64,000 nt of DNA, from contig CM019717.1 of NCBI GenBank assembly GCA_009760885.1, positions 49,809,366 through 49,873,365 of the forward strand. The letters run 5' to 3'. The notes beneath the pieces were generated by a model. It was not told the DNA's origin and did not search any database. It saw nothing but the letters and a program-made list of their open reading frames with translations. Below, in pieces: positions 25,501 through 40,500 of the stretch; within the stretch, counting starts at the first letter, position 1, and the number at the start of each line of letters is the position of its first letter. The position numbers were made by a program, and so were the translations under genes. The DNA is from Achatina immaculata (Eukaryota > Mollusca > Gastropoda > Stylommatophora > Achatinidae).

Positions 25501-28500
25501 TTTAAATAAGCTGTTCAGTTCAGTGTTCTTTCTAGGTCTCCATTCTCCACTGTTGGTATTCTTTATGAGCCCAAAGATTCTTCTTAGGATTTTGTTCTAA
25601 AAAATCTGCAATTGTTGTTCATCTTTCTTTGTCGTTTGTCAAACATAGCCAAATACTTACCTCAAATATGATGGACTTATTGTTTTTCTTGAGATAAAAG
25701 GCAAATACATATATATATATATATATATATAGATAAGAGTGTGCCTACACAAGCAGAGTACTTGATAACTTGCATATATAACCTCTTACTATCTCTAGTT
25801 AACTTGCAATATATATCTTGTCACTTAACCATCTGTTAACTTGAAATATATTTACTCTTGATTATCTCTAGTTAACTTGTAATACGTCTACTTCTCAAAT
25901 TAACTTGAAATACATTTACCTCTTGACTATCTATAGTTAATCTGCAATACATTTACCTCTTGACTGCCTATAGTTAATCTGCAATATATTTACCTCTTGA
26001 TTATCTCTAATTAACTTGACATATTTATCTCTTGACTATATCTAGTTGACATACAAGGTCAGACAATTAAGTAATGAGACTGATTTTATTACACCCAAGA
26101 CAAAAATGCCGTCTATGAAGAAAAGCATGGAATCCAAAGAGGCAACCTTCATCTATGATCTGGCAACTTTTCAGTGCCGCCAGATAAGCAGATGACAAAC
26201 AAGCCACCATTTTGTTGATCTAGTTAGAGGTGCACTGTCATGTAATCAGCATGGAGCAAAAAGCTAACATTAAATTCTGTGTAAAACTAGGAAAAAGCGC
26301 CAATGAGATAGTTGAATTGATGCGACAAGTTTATGGGGATAATTGTTTATTCATTCACAGATATTCAGGTGGTATTCATGATTCAAAAGTGGTGTGGAAA
26401 CGATTACAAATGCAATTAGATATGGACGCCCAATTTCTATTTGTAATGATGCACTCATCGCAAAAGTCAGAGAACGGATACAAGATCGTTGTTTGACTGT
26501 AAGGATAATGGCAGATGAATTTGGTGTTAACTGAGATACCATTTGTAAAATTTTAGTGGAAGATTTGGGCAAGAAAAAAAGTTGCTTGCCGGTCTGTACC
26601 ACATTCATTGTCTGATGACCAAAAACATTAGCGTGTTGAGTACTCAAAAGACATCATCAAAACGTGTCGCAGAAATAAACATTTCTTAAATTTGATTGTT
26701 GCAGAGGATGAAACATGGATTTTCCTCTATGACCCCATAACTAAATGCCAAAGTGCTCAGTGGAAAGTATCATTATCATCATCAAAAGGCAAAAAATTTC
26801 ATCTTCAAAAGTCGAAAGTGAAGACAATGCTGGTGTGCTTCTATGACAGCAAAGGAGTTATTCACAAAGAATTTATTCCAGAGAGACAGACTGTCACCGC
26901 CAATGTTTATTTAAGTATTTTGAAACGCCTATTGAAAAAGATTCTCTGAGTCCGAGCTGACTATTCAACACCTGGCATTTTTTTCCTTCTTCATAATAAT
27001 GCACCAGCTCACCAGGCGGTACTTGTACAGAAATTTTTGGCCAAAAAAACAAGTGTGTGTTCTCAACCATCCACCCTATTCTCAAGATTTGTCTTCATGC
27101 GATTACTTTATATTTCCAAAATTAAAGTTACGACTGAAAGGATGCTTCTTTGACAATACTGATGACATCCAAAGGGCCGTAACATCGAGTTTAAGAGCCA
27201 TACCAACAGAAGAACTGTAGAGTTCGTTCAAGTGTTTGTTAGATCGTGCCACTCGCTGTATCAATGCACAAGGGGCTTACTTTGAATAAAATACAGGCCA
27301 TATCTTCAACTGTTTATTTTACTTTTTAATGGAATTAGTCTCATTACTTAATTGTCAGACTTTGTATATTTACAGCTGATATATATATATCCATGAGGAA
27401 AAACTGGAAGAAGTGGAGTTTTGAATATCTTGGATCACAGCTAACTAATAATGGAGACATAATGAGGGAAATTAAATGGAGAACATCTATCGCTCTTCAG
27501 AAAGTAAAACAACTAAAGAATTTGTGGCGAGGAACAGACAGAGCTACAAAAATAAGATTTTTAAGGGCATGCATCTTTCCCATCACAACATATGCCTATT
27601 AGACCTGGATACTTAACAAAACAGCTGAGAAACACATAAATGCCTTTGAATGTAAATGCTACAGAAGAGTTCTTCAAATATCATGGACACAAAAAAGAAC
27701 AAATATTTCCATACTACAAGAACTTAATATTGAAGAAGGCTGGCTAGTAAAGACGATTAAAGAAAGAAAACTTAAATATTCCGGACATATTAAATGTCAT
27801 GATAATCTAGAGAAGACCGTCTTGGAAGGATACATAATGGGAAAAAGAAAGAGAGGAAGATCAAAGCGAAGATGGCTGCAAGACATCAATGATCTGCAAA
27901 TGGATGCATCAGCAGTAGGCCATCTTGCTCACAACTGAGAGGCCTACAGGAGTGCTGTTAGGGAAGCAAAGTTCTGCAAGGGACATGCAAATGAATGAAT
28001 CAATGAATGTATATTTACCTCTTGGGTATTTGTGGTCAATCTGCAATACGTTTATCTCTTGTCTACCTATAGTTAATCTACAGTATATTTACCTCTCGAC
28101 TATCTCTAGTTAACATGACATATATTTATCTCTCGATTATCTCTAGTTAACATGACATATATTTACCTCTTGACTATCTCTAGTTAACATGACATATATT
28201 TACCTCTTGACTATCTCTAGCTTTCTTGGCATCTTCTTCGTTGTATCGGTTACAATTGTACCTGGAAGAAGACAAAACTAAAAGTCAGACCTGAAGCTGT
28301 TATATGACAAGATACAAAATTTCTGAAAGCAACACATCTGTATGAAAGATCTGCATGTAATCTAATTTAAAAGATGAACTAACTTTTTAAGTACAGCGCA
28401 AAGTAGCTTTCAAATCTCCAGTCACATGATTTTACAAGAAAACTAGTTCTCAAAACTGTATTATGTTAAAGTTCAAATTATTTCACAACAAAGGTTCTGA

Positions 28501-31500
28501 TCTATGAACCACTGAGAGTCTGTGAACATAAGCCTAAGTTTGTTGGTCTATGAACCATTGAGAGTGTGAACACAAGTCTAGGCTTGTTTATTAAAAAAAA
28601 AACAATGCTGCAATATAAATACAAAGAAGATCTCAATACTGATGTATTTTTTAAAATTACTTCCATCACCATAAAATTAACTCTTATCAGTGACAATGTG
28701 AAATCAATGCAAGAAAAAAACAGATACCCTGTCTTCAATGACTAGTAAAATAGGACTTGAAATTAACAAGGATAAAACAAAAATAACAAAGCTTCTCATT
28801 AACTACGAAGGAAAAGCTGTTGAAGAAGTAAATCAATTTGCATATCTCGGCAGCTACATAGACCAGGATGGTGACACCAGAAAGGAAGTTAGAATTGCAA
28901 AAGCAGCATTAACCTTCAAGAATCTTAAAAACATATTGTATTCAAAAGTTATAAGCACAAAAACTAAGTTAAGATTACTCAATTAAAATGTAATATCTAG
29001 CCTCATTTATGTATATGAAAGCTGGAAAACAACTAAAGAAATAGACAAGAAATTAGACTCTTTCTAAAACAAATGCCTAAGGAAAATAAATCGGTATAAA
29101 GCAGAACGAATTCAAGAACAACACAGAGATAAGGCAGATGAGCAAACAACAACCTGTCTCATGGGTGATCATAAAAAGAAGATGGACATGTGTCGGTCAT
29201 GTGATGAGAAGAAACAATCAGAGGATCACCAAACAAGGTATCAAGTGGAACACAACAGGTCGAAGAAAAAGAGGTCAACTATATGAAACTCTAAAGAGGA
29301 CATTGTTAAGAGAGGCCAGTTCAGTGGGCATAACATCCCTTGATGAGATTGAAAAACTCGCAGAGGACAAGAAATCTTGGCAAACTACCATGCGGGCCCT
29401 ATGTGATGTTTAGCAGCACAGGAATTATGTAAGATGTAAGAAGATCACTGTAAATATTTCAATCTTACTTCTGATATCAGTTTCCATGGTACATGCCTGC
29501 ACATTCAGAAACTTTACGAAAGTGAGTTCCACAACACATACTCTTGTCTGAGAATAATTACCATGCTTATGTATTCACCAACGTGAACTTGCATGTCACT
29601 AACATTTCATGTTTCACATCTCTACAATTTTTTATGGAATCTGCAACACATGTCCTCCATCTTTTCATTACAATGAAGTTTTAATACTGATGAAAACAGT
29701 CATCAACTCTTAACCTACCAAAAGTTATAACATTTTTTTTTAAGGAAAAATTTAAAAACTAGTCTTATGGTTTTTCAATTTAGTTGGGTTCATAATTTTA
29801 AACTGCCAGTCTGTCAGTTATTTGCATGTCCCTTGCAGAACTTTGCCTCCCTAACAGCTTTCCTGTAGGTCTCTTTGTAGTAAGCAAGATGCCCTGCTGC
29901 TGATGCATCCATTTGTAGATTATCAACGATGTCTTGCAGCCACTTTTGCCTTGGTATTTCTCTCTTTTTTTTTTCCCATTAAGTACCCTTCCAAGAAAAG
30001 TCTTCTCTAGATTGTCACGACGTTTAATGTGTCCAAAATATTTAAGTTTTCTCTGTTTAATCCTCTTTACTAGCCAACCTTCTTCAATATTAAGTTCTTG
30101 TAGTATGGATATATTTGTTCTTTTTCGTGTCCATGATATTTGAAGAACTCTTCTGTAGCATTTACATTCAAAGGCATATGTTACAATGGGAAAGATGCAT
30201 GCCCTTAAAAATCTTATTTTTGTGGTTCTGTCTGTTCCTTTCCACAGATTCTTTAGTTGTTTTACTTTCTGAAGAGCGAATGATGTCCTCCTTTTAATTT
30301 CCCTCATTGTATCTCCATTATTAATTAGTAATGATCCAAGATATTCAAAACTCTCCACCTCTTCCAATTTTTCCTCATTGATACATATTTCAGCTGCCTT
30401 ATTTGTTTTGTCAGTTGTCATCTGTTTAGTTTTCTTCGCATTAAGATAGAGGTTTTGCTCTTCACTATTCTTACGGACTGACATAAGTAGTTTTTCCATT
30501 CCTTTTTGTGTTGTGGATAGTAATACTATGTTATCAGCATATCTAATCTCTGGTATTTCATAACCTTCAATTTTTAAGACACCATATCTTTGTCTACATC
30601 TTCTCTAATATTCCTCATTATATTTTCAGTATACAAGTTAAATAAGTAAGGCGTCAATATGCACCCCTGATGGACCCCTTGTTTTATGTCAAACCAAGTT
30701 GTTGTTTCACCATTTATACTCACTGCTGCCTGTTAGTCTAGATACAGCAGTGATGTTATTGTATCAAATGTGTTGAAAATTCCATTTTTTCCATTATTTT
30801 CCACAGTTTCTGATGTTGTACACAATCAAATGCCTTTGAATGATCTATAAAAGATAAATATAGATTCACATTAAATTCTCTGCATTTCTCTATTATTAAT
30901 CCTTTATTGAATATATGATCTCTTGATCCTCTTCCTTGCCTGAAAACAGTTTGGAACATATTGACTTCTTCTAGTTTCTTATGAAGTCTACCTATTATGA
31001 TTTTTAACAGAATTTTACTGGCATGACTAATCAGGGAACTAGTTCTGTAGTTTGTGCATAATTTTAGGTTACCATTTTTTTTGGCAGTGGTATGAATACA
31101 GTTCTTCTCCATTCTTTTGGCCAAATACCTAATGCAACATCTTTTTACATACTGCATGACAGATTGTTGCACATTCATTTCCTCCTGCCTTACTGAGTTC
31201 AGCTGTTATCTCATCACATCCTGGTGATTTACCATTTTTCAGATTCTTTATTGCCCATAATACATCTTCAATTGTCAGTTTGGGTTCTTTCTCCTCCAAT
31301 AATAATTCACACTGTTGATTTCTGCTATCACTTTCATATATTCCTCTGCAAATATTCCTTCCATCTTTCTAGAATTTCCTCTGTCTCTGTCAAGGTATTC
31401 CCCATCTTGTCACAAATTACATTTAGCTTAGGTATGACATTTTTTGTCAATGTCTTCATTTTTTTAAACATTTCAGTATCTCTTCCACACTTCTGATGTC

Positions 31501-34500
31501 CTTCTATTCTTTCACAACAATCTTGTATGTATTGTTTTTTTTGTCTTTTCTTATGTTTCTTCTTACTTCTTTGGTTACAGATTTATATTCCTCTTTGTTG
31601 TTGTTTGTCACTTTCCCTTTCATCTTCATTTCTCTATGTTCTTTTATTAGTTCTAGTGTGCCTGGTGTAATCTATCCATTGTGTTTTCTTTACTGGAACC
31701 ATGTCTTTAGCTGTAGTTATTAAGATGGCCTGCGTAGCTAATTCATCTGGTGTCATCTCCTCTTGTACAGCCATTAGGATTTCGAAACGATTCTTCACTC
31801 TTATACCATATTGTTCTGGCATTTTGTAAGATCAAAGCGGAGTGGTCTTGATCCCCTGTCTTTTTTATCTTTATCTTCATGTCTTCTATTAATAACTCAT
31901 GCTCCGTGTCACAATCACCACCTGGTAAAGTTTTTGCTGATGTTATACTTGATCTCCACCTTCTTTGCACTAAAATGTAATCTATTTGATTCTTGGTTTT
32001 CCCATCAGGTTATGTCCATGTGTAAAGTCTTCTTGGATGTTGTTAAAATAGTGTGTTAGTGACCATTAGCTCATTTTCCATCCAAAATGCCATTAGATTG
32101 TCACCTGCCTCATTTCTATGTCCTATACTAAATTTTCCCAAAGCATATCTTTCATCTTCTGCTCTTTCTGTACTAATCTCTGCATTGAAATCGCCCATTA
32201 TTAGTACAATATAATTTTTTCCTACCTGGTCTATTGTCGTTTGCAGTGCGTTATAAAAAGTCTTCTACTTTCTCCTCTTTTGCTGCTGATGTTAGTGCAT
32301 ATGTCTGGATAATTGTTACATTTCTAGGCATGCCTTTAAGTTTGATGGTGAGGATTCTATCACTTACTGGATTGTAACCTAGGAATGCTTTTGATGTTGA
32401 TTTGTCCAAGTAAAGGGCCACTCCATTCTTTCCTCCTGATTCTCCACCAGAGTATATAAAGATATCATTTTCACTCTTGAAGTGTCCTGATCCTTTCTAT
32501 CAATGTTTGCAGATTCCAAAAATGTGCATCCTCATTCTTTTCATCTCGTCACTTATTATTTGATACTTTCCCTCATACTTTACCATTCTTATATTCCATG
32601 TTCTTACTCTCATTTTTCTTTTTAGTTTGATGCACGGGTTTTCCTTAGTAACACCGTCAGGATTTTTGTCCGTCATCACAATTACTAGTACTGACCTCTG
32701 TCTCACCCTCTTCCCCAGTGTTTAAATTAGATCTATCTGGCCTGGGGGCCTCACCACCAGATCTTTTTCCTATCTGACCTTCCATGTTGTGTTTGGGTTT
32801 CTTGGTATATTTCCAGAAGATAGTTTACCATTGCTTTCCTTCCTTCCAGGCAGTGACTGTACTAGTCAGTGATCGTAGCCATTGTCCCCACGTTGAGATC
32901 ATCTGCCTACCATCATAGAATGGTGACCATAACCAACAATATCTGTCAGCTGCTCTCCCATTCCACCCACCACCTGCTCCCATGGCTTCATGTCACCCTG
33001 ATCGGGGGGCTATATGGTTACTCCACCTTGCCCAAGGGTGTCCCATAGACTAATGGAGGTAAGGAGACGTCTTACTTCTCCTCTGATAGGGGATAACCCT
33101 ACCCTGCTAACCTATTATACTGCCATAAAATCTCAAATATACTGCCACTGGGTGCATGGGCCTTGATGTGGCACGGCAGTTTGTGTGCCCTGATATGACC
33201 CCCCCAGATATACCAGAGGACCTGGGAAGCTCTATACAGACAGGAATCTGACAAAAGCAGCATCGTGGTCCTCAAAATCTGGGCCAGTGCATGGCGTCAG
33301 TGACCCCAGCGAACCAGCTACACAAACTGACACAAGGGAAATTCAAAATGCCAAGAAGATTGAAAAAGATCACAAAAATGAAAATATCTTGCTACAAGCA
33401 ACCCTGTGTGCCTTGTGCACTGAAAGAAGAGAAGAGAGAAAAGCAATAAGATTTTAAAACAGGCATCGCTTTTATTTCCTGGAAAATTATGACATCTACA
33501 ATCTTTAATTAGAAAAGAAAAAAATCGTGCACGTTATGGATGCTGTTCAGTAGGTTAGGAATAAACAGACAAGTATAATCTATCTCTCTCTCTCTCTCTA
33601 GGTCCCTATCAAAAGGCGTAGGACATCATGTCCTTCCATAACCCTCAATCCTTTGTGCATCTCTACAGGCTTGTCACCGAGCATTTCCTGTGCCAGGATG
33701 CCAAACTATCAAACATCTTTTCTCTCTGTCTACCTCTGTCTCTTTTACCTTCAATCTTCCCTGTTGCCATTAGATGCTCTAGCCCACATCTCCTCCAAAC
33801 ATGCCCCACAAATCTGAATTGTCATTTCATGATCTTCATTATAATTTTCCTTGTTAAATATGCATATGTTAAAAATGTAAATGAGTATAATCATCCAATT
33901 GAAATTCACCATGATGAACCGTGAGGCTCCCAGGGACCTAGACAAACCCAGCAGAAGTCTGTTTTACAGTTCTGATTCTTACAGACCATGTGGTTGCAGC
34001 CACCATCTTTTTCTATTGTGACATGACACTTAGGGCACTCCTGAAAATAAAATGTATATCATTTTGAGTAATTAATCTTTGTGGAGAACACTAGATGCAA
34101 CAAGAAGAGACAAAAAAAAAACACCATAAGAACAGGAGCTGAAGTAACATCAGGACTAAACTTTATCTAGAAATAACAAGTCAAATGATTTGGCCACTAT
34201 ACATAACTTATATCTTATATCCTTTCCATGCCATTAAACATCACTTAGGGCTTGCAAGGTAGTTCGCCAATTTTTCCTGTTTTCTGTGAGCTTTTCAACC
34301 GCATGCATAAATGAGGATGGATACTACATTTGACTTGAATAGTCTTAACTTGATTTTTGTGATTATAACTTTTGAATGCCATATGTTCTCAAGATTCTTG
34401 AAGACTGATGCTGCTTTTGCAATTCTAATTCTAACTTCCTTTCTGGTATTACCATCCTGGTCTATGTAGCTGCCAAGGTATGCAAACTGATTGACTTCTT

Positions 34501-37500
34501 CAACATCTGTCCCTTCTATGTGTATTTTTCCATTTTGATTAATGGGAATTTTCATTATTTTTGTTTTGTCCTTGTTAATTTCAAGCTTATTTTGCTAGCC
34601 AGTGAAGACAGGCTACCTGTTTTTTCTTATATGAAATTCACATTGTTACTGATAAGCGTTATGTCATCAGCAAAATCAAGATCTTCTAGTTGGTTCCCAT
34701 GTACCCAGTCAATACCTGTATTACTTGTGCAGCATTTTTTCATTATGAAGTCTAATGCAATTCCAAAAAGCAAAGGAGACAGTATACATCCATGTTTCAC
34801 ACCTGTTTCAATCTGGAACCATTCACTCATCCCTTCTTATGTTTTGACTGCACAAACATAGCCATTGTAAAAGTCCCTTAATGATGTTGACAATATATAA
34901 GTACCACTAGACAATACACCACAGAAGTGCTGAGGATAGAAAGACAATGAAGAAGAAGCCCTCCATGCAACAAGAAATAAAACAAATCCCTTTCATATAA
35001 AGCAAATCCTCATAAAGTCTATTTGCCACCACCACCCCCCCCTCCCCCTCTTGACACTGCAAGGTATACGAGGGAGGAGACAAGACATTTTAAACTGTTA
35101 AAGAAACCCATATACAAAGTTTACCTTCTGCAAGTACATTAGACTTTACACTTATGCAAGGGAGATGATTTGAAAAAAAGAATATGGCAATACTGAATGA
35201 AATGCAACATGAACTGAAGCAAACAAATGAATTAGCCTTTGAGGTGAGAAGAAGTTTTCAGTTCAGCAAAAAGAAACAAATGTGACAATACAAATGAATA
35301 AGTAAACTGGAAAAAAACAAGATATATCAACTAGATATAATGGACATCATACTATGCTGCAGAATATGGATAGATTTTGATAATCATATTTAGCAAAATA
35401 CAAACACAGCAACAAACTGATCTTTGTTCTGCTCTCTGGAGTACAAATATAAACTCTTCACTCTTCCTGTCGTATTCTGCAATACATTTATGTAAGAATA
35501 CATCAAGGAAATCACCATTTTTTTTTATTAACAGCCTCTGACAAAAGGAATACCTTCGTGTTTGCTGCTATCCAGTTTGATGTTTCACTATCATCATCAC
35601 ATTTTTTTATCCACTGTTTAAGCCATTTGCAACGCACTGGATCATGCCAGTTTTCACCACATGAAAAACTGCGGAAGCATTTGTATGAAAAACAAAATTA
35701 TGAACGTGAAATTATGAAACAAGAAAACTTTATAAACAAAATCAAAATGATGAGATGAATACATCACATAGCACATATATACAATATACAATTGTGAAGT
35801 GAAAACAGCCTTCACTTTTCATGAGCTCAGTTTCTATAAATAAAATGCTCTCCATCAGTTTTAACACCTTTGTTGCCTAAACCAAATGTGAAGTACTCAG
35901 TTTCAGTTAGATTCACTGCTTCACAAAGGCAACCAGTCTAGAAACTAGCACTCCTACCTTGAGAAATCAACAAGAATATATAAGGGCCAAAAAAAAAATA
36001 CTGATTCAACATGAAACTATCTAGAAGCTAGATAGTCCAAATTAAATATTCCTAAAACTAAACAGACTGAAAAAATACCAGAACAATAAGGTATAGAAGT
36101 GAAGAACCGTTTTGAAATCCTGATGGATGTACAGGAGGAGATGACACCAGATGAATTGGCTAAGCAGGCCAGAGATATATTAATAACAACAGCTAAAGAC
36201 ATGGCTCCAGTAAAGAAAACACAAAAGAATGGATGGATTACAGCTGGCACACTAGAACTGATAAAACAATGTACAGAAATGAAGATGCAACAGAAAATGA
36301 CAAACAACAACAAAGAGGAATAAAAATCTTTAACAAAAGAAGTATGAAGAAACATAAGAAAAGACAAAAAACAATACATACAAGATTGTTGTGAAAGAAT
36401 AGAAGGACATCAAAGTGTGGAAGAGATAGTGAAATGTTTAAAGAAATGAAGACACTGATGAGAAATGTCACACTTAAGCAAAATGTAATTTGTGATGAGA
36501 TGGGGAATACCTTGACAGAGACAAAGCAAATTCTAGAAAGATGGAAGGAATATTGCAGAGGAATGTATGAAACAACCGATTGTGAAAGCAGAAATTAACA
36601 GCGTGAATTATTATTGGAAGAAAAAGAACCCGAATCAACAACAGAAGAAGTTTTATGGGCAATAAAGAATCTGAAAAATGGTAAATCACCAGGATGTGAT
36701 GAGATAACAGCTGAACTTATTAAAGCAGGAGGAAATGAATGTGCAGCAATCTATCATGCAGTATGTAAAAAGATATGGCATTCAGATATTTGGCCAAAAG
36801 AATGGAAAAGAACTGTATTCATACCACTGCCGAAAAATGGTAACCAGAAATTATGCACAAACTACAAAACTGTTGCCCTGATTAGTCATGCCAGTAAAAT
36901 TCTGTTAAAAATCATAATGGGTAGACTTCATAAGAAACTAGAAGAAGAAGTCAATATATGGTTCAAGCTGGTTTCAGGCAAGGAAGAGGATCAAGAGATC
37001 ATATATTCAATATAAGATTAATAATAGAGAAATGCAGAGAGTTTAATGTGAATCTATATTTATCCTTTACAGACTACTCAAAGGCATTTGATTGTGTACA
37101 ACACCAGAAACTGTGGAAAATAATGGAAAAAATGGGACTTCCAACACATTTGATATAATTAACATCACTGCTGTATCTAGACCAACAAGCAGCAGTCAGA
37201 ATAAATGGTGAAACAACTTGGTTCGACATAAAACAAGGGGTCTGTCAGGGGTGCATATTGTCGCCTTACTTATTTAACTTGTACACTGAAAATATAATGA
37301 GGAATGTTAGATGTAGACAAAGAATATTACAATGCCATAACAATTGGAGGTTATGAAATACCAGAGATTAGATATACTGATGACACAGTATTACTGTCCA
37401 CAACACAAAAAGGAATGGAAAAACTAATTATGTCAGTCCGTAAGAACAGCGAAGAGCAAAACCTCTATCTTAATGTGAAGAAAACTAAACTGATGAGAAA

Positions 37501-40500
37501 TGACAAAACAAACAAGGCAGCTGAAATAGGTATCAATGAGGAAAAATTGGAAGAAGTGGAGAGTTTTGAATATCTTGGATCACTACTAACTAATAATGGA
37601 GATACAATGAGGAAAATTAAAAGGGAAAGTAAAACAACTAAAGAATCTGTGGAGAGGAACAGACAACTACAAAAACAAGATTTTTAAGGGCATGCATCTT
37701 TCCCATCGCAACATATACCTGTGAGACCTGGACACTTAACAAAACAGCTGAGAAACACATAAATGCCTTTGAATGTAAATGCTACAGAAGACTTCTTCAA
37801 ATACCATGGACACAAAAAAGAACAAATATGTCCATACTACAAGAACTTAAATATTTTGGACATATTAAATGTCATGATAATCTAGAGAAGACCATCTTGG
37901 AAGGGTACACAATGGGAAAAAAAGAAAGAGAGGAAGACCAAAGCGAAGATGGCTGCAAGACATCATTGATGATCTGCAAATGGATGCATCAGCAGCAGGC
38001 CATCTTGCTCACAACTGAGAGGCCTACAGGAGTGGTGTTAGGGAGGCAAAGTTCTGCAAGGGACATGCAAATGAATGAATGAATGAATGAATAGACTGAG
38101 AATCAATGGATATTAAAAGTGAGTAAAAAGTCCATAAAAGTCAGCAAAAATTTCAATATGACACAAGCTGTTGATATAGAGCCATGAGAAACATCTTCTC
38201 AAAGGCCTAAATCTATTTCAAGATTTCTGCATAATGCCCCTTTTAGAAAGAATGTGACATAAGTACACAAAAATGTACGATTTTAATTTCATACAGATTA
38301 TGAAAATAGACATCAAAAAAGGAAAAGGGAAAAAAATAGATGATGACAACAATTAAAAAAAAAAAAAAATAATAATAACATTTTCACAGTGGTTTTCTTT
38401 ACATTAAAATAATTCCACAATGTAAAAGTAAAGGTAAAATTTCAGTTTTCATGCCATATGGAGATATGGTGTTAGGCCCAATTTCCAAGACCACTGGTAC
38501 ATGAAAGTGGTCAGTATCACGCCTGGCCGCATTTACCTTCCCAGATTTCTCTGGTACCCATTTTTAGAGACTAGGTGGATCCCAGGGCCTTTCTGGTGCG
38601 GTGGTACCAGAAGAGATTCCACTGCTGGGACCTGAATCCGGTACCACCGAATTAATACACTGAGCGAGTTCCATTATGTGCTTACAGATTTTTTGCTTAT
38701 TTATTTAAACTCTTATGAGCTAAACAATAACAAGTAAAAGCAGTCATTTAAAACCACCTGTGCCAATAGCAAACACAGTGTAAAATCACCATGTGTGTCA
38801 TATTTACTTCATATCTAGCCATATTGGTTTACAGTGCAATTGCATAAACAAGACTCACCAAAAGGTATGACCACACTTGCATGTCACTGGCTTTGCATCA
38901 TGGTGGGCCACCTTAATCGCGTGGCCACAATCTGGGGCTGGACACCATCTCAATAATCTGTTACACTGGAAGCAAAACAATAATACAGTTTTCATTTACG
39001 TTTTTTTAAGTTTTCAATTTTATCATATCTGACAACAGTAAGGTAAACGTACTGTTGGCTTACCAATGAGTAAACATCACACTTTCATATACCGAAGGTC
39101 TTGGAAATACGGGCATAACACTGTATCCTAAATATGCCTTATTGGCATGGAAACAGAGATTTTACCTTGACTTTTTTTCACCAAAGAGTGTCGTATGCAT
39201 CCTTCTGAGAGATAAAATGTTCGATGGATTCAAATGGCAATCAATTCAAAAGAGAACAGATAATAAAAATGCCTTATTTGCTTACTTTTTCTATAAGTAA
39301 AGAATACACGCTAGACAAAAAAAAATAAAATCCTTGGTGAAAGGATAGGCTGAACCCATCCATGACTGATAAAGATGATTATGAAAAAAAAAAATAAACC
39401 ACTAAATCAGGGAAAGTCGAGTCTAATAATGTGGAAAATTGACCCACTAAGCCAAAAGCTGTCATTATTGCTTCTACATGCAAAATCAAAGTACATCCAG
39501 CATGATACAATAGTTCTCACTTCTTTGTATAAAGCATACTGTTCAAAAAAAGAAACGCAACAAATACGATGTGATTTAAAATGAAGTTTGCTGATCAGAC
39601 AAGGGGAAATTGCCTGAAACGTTCACTTCGACATCAACTTCATGTGCTGACCTGAATTGTACTCAGCAGATGATTCATGATCACAGAAAAGTGACACTAG
39701 TCAAAACCGCATCTTTGACAATAACTCATGACAGGTTCATGAGAATCCCGTGAAACTTACTGAACACAAAACTCACTGACCATGTTATTCATTCATTCAT
39801 TCATTTGCAGTCCCTTGCGGAACTTTGCCTCCCTAACAGCACTCCTGTAGGTCTCTCGGTTGTGAGCAAGATGGCCTGCTGCTGCTGCGTCCTTTTGCAG
39901 ATCGTCAACGATTTCTTGCAGCCATCTTCATTTTGGTCTTCCTCTTTTTCTTTTTCCCATTATGTATCCTTCCAATATGGTCTTCTCTAAATTATCATGA
40001 CGTTTAATGTGTCCAAAATATTTAAGTTTTCTCTCTTTAATCCTCTTTACTAGCCAGCCTTCTTCAATATTAAGCTCTTGACCAAGTTAATGAATGCCTA
40101 TAAAAGACTGACACTCCTCAAATCAATTTCATCTGAAAATTCAATGCGCAAGTATGACTCATCTCATACAGAACAATGACTCATCATCATTGGACATTTA
40201 CAGACTGGACAGTCACAAAGTGTAGTTGCCAGACAATTTAATGTGGTTAGAAGCACCATTAATTGCCTTTGGAGATGATTTCAAGAAACTGGCTCAGTTG
40301 CAGACTGGCTGCGCAGTGGAAGACCCATAGTCACAACTCCTGCCGAAGACCACTTCATCAGGAATTGATTTGCATCTGAATGCTCAACAGTCCAGTCAAT
40401 GACAACAGCTCATTGAATTTCAGATCAAACAGTTAGGAACTGGCTGCACGATGCTGGTCTTTGGGCTAGAAGACCCTACAGAGGTCCTGTTCTCATGGAC

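Noticed and set aside
15613..37687. Reverse transcriptase frames as host genes
   Set aside because: They are family 1 or 2 LINE copies with truncations, frameshifts, tails and target duplications.
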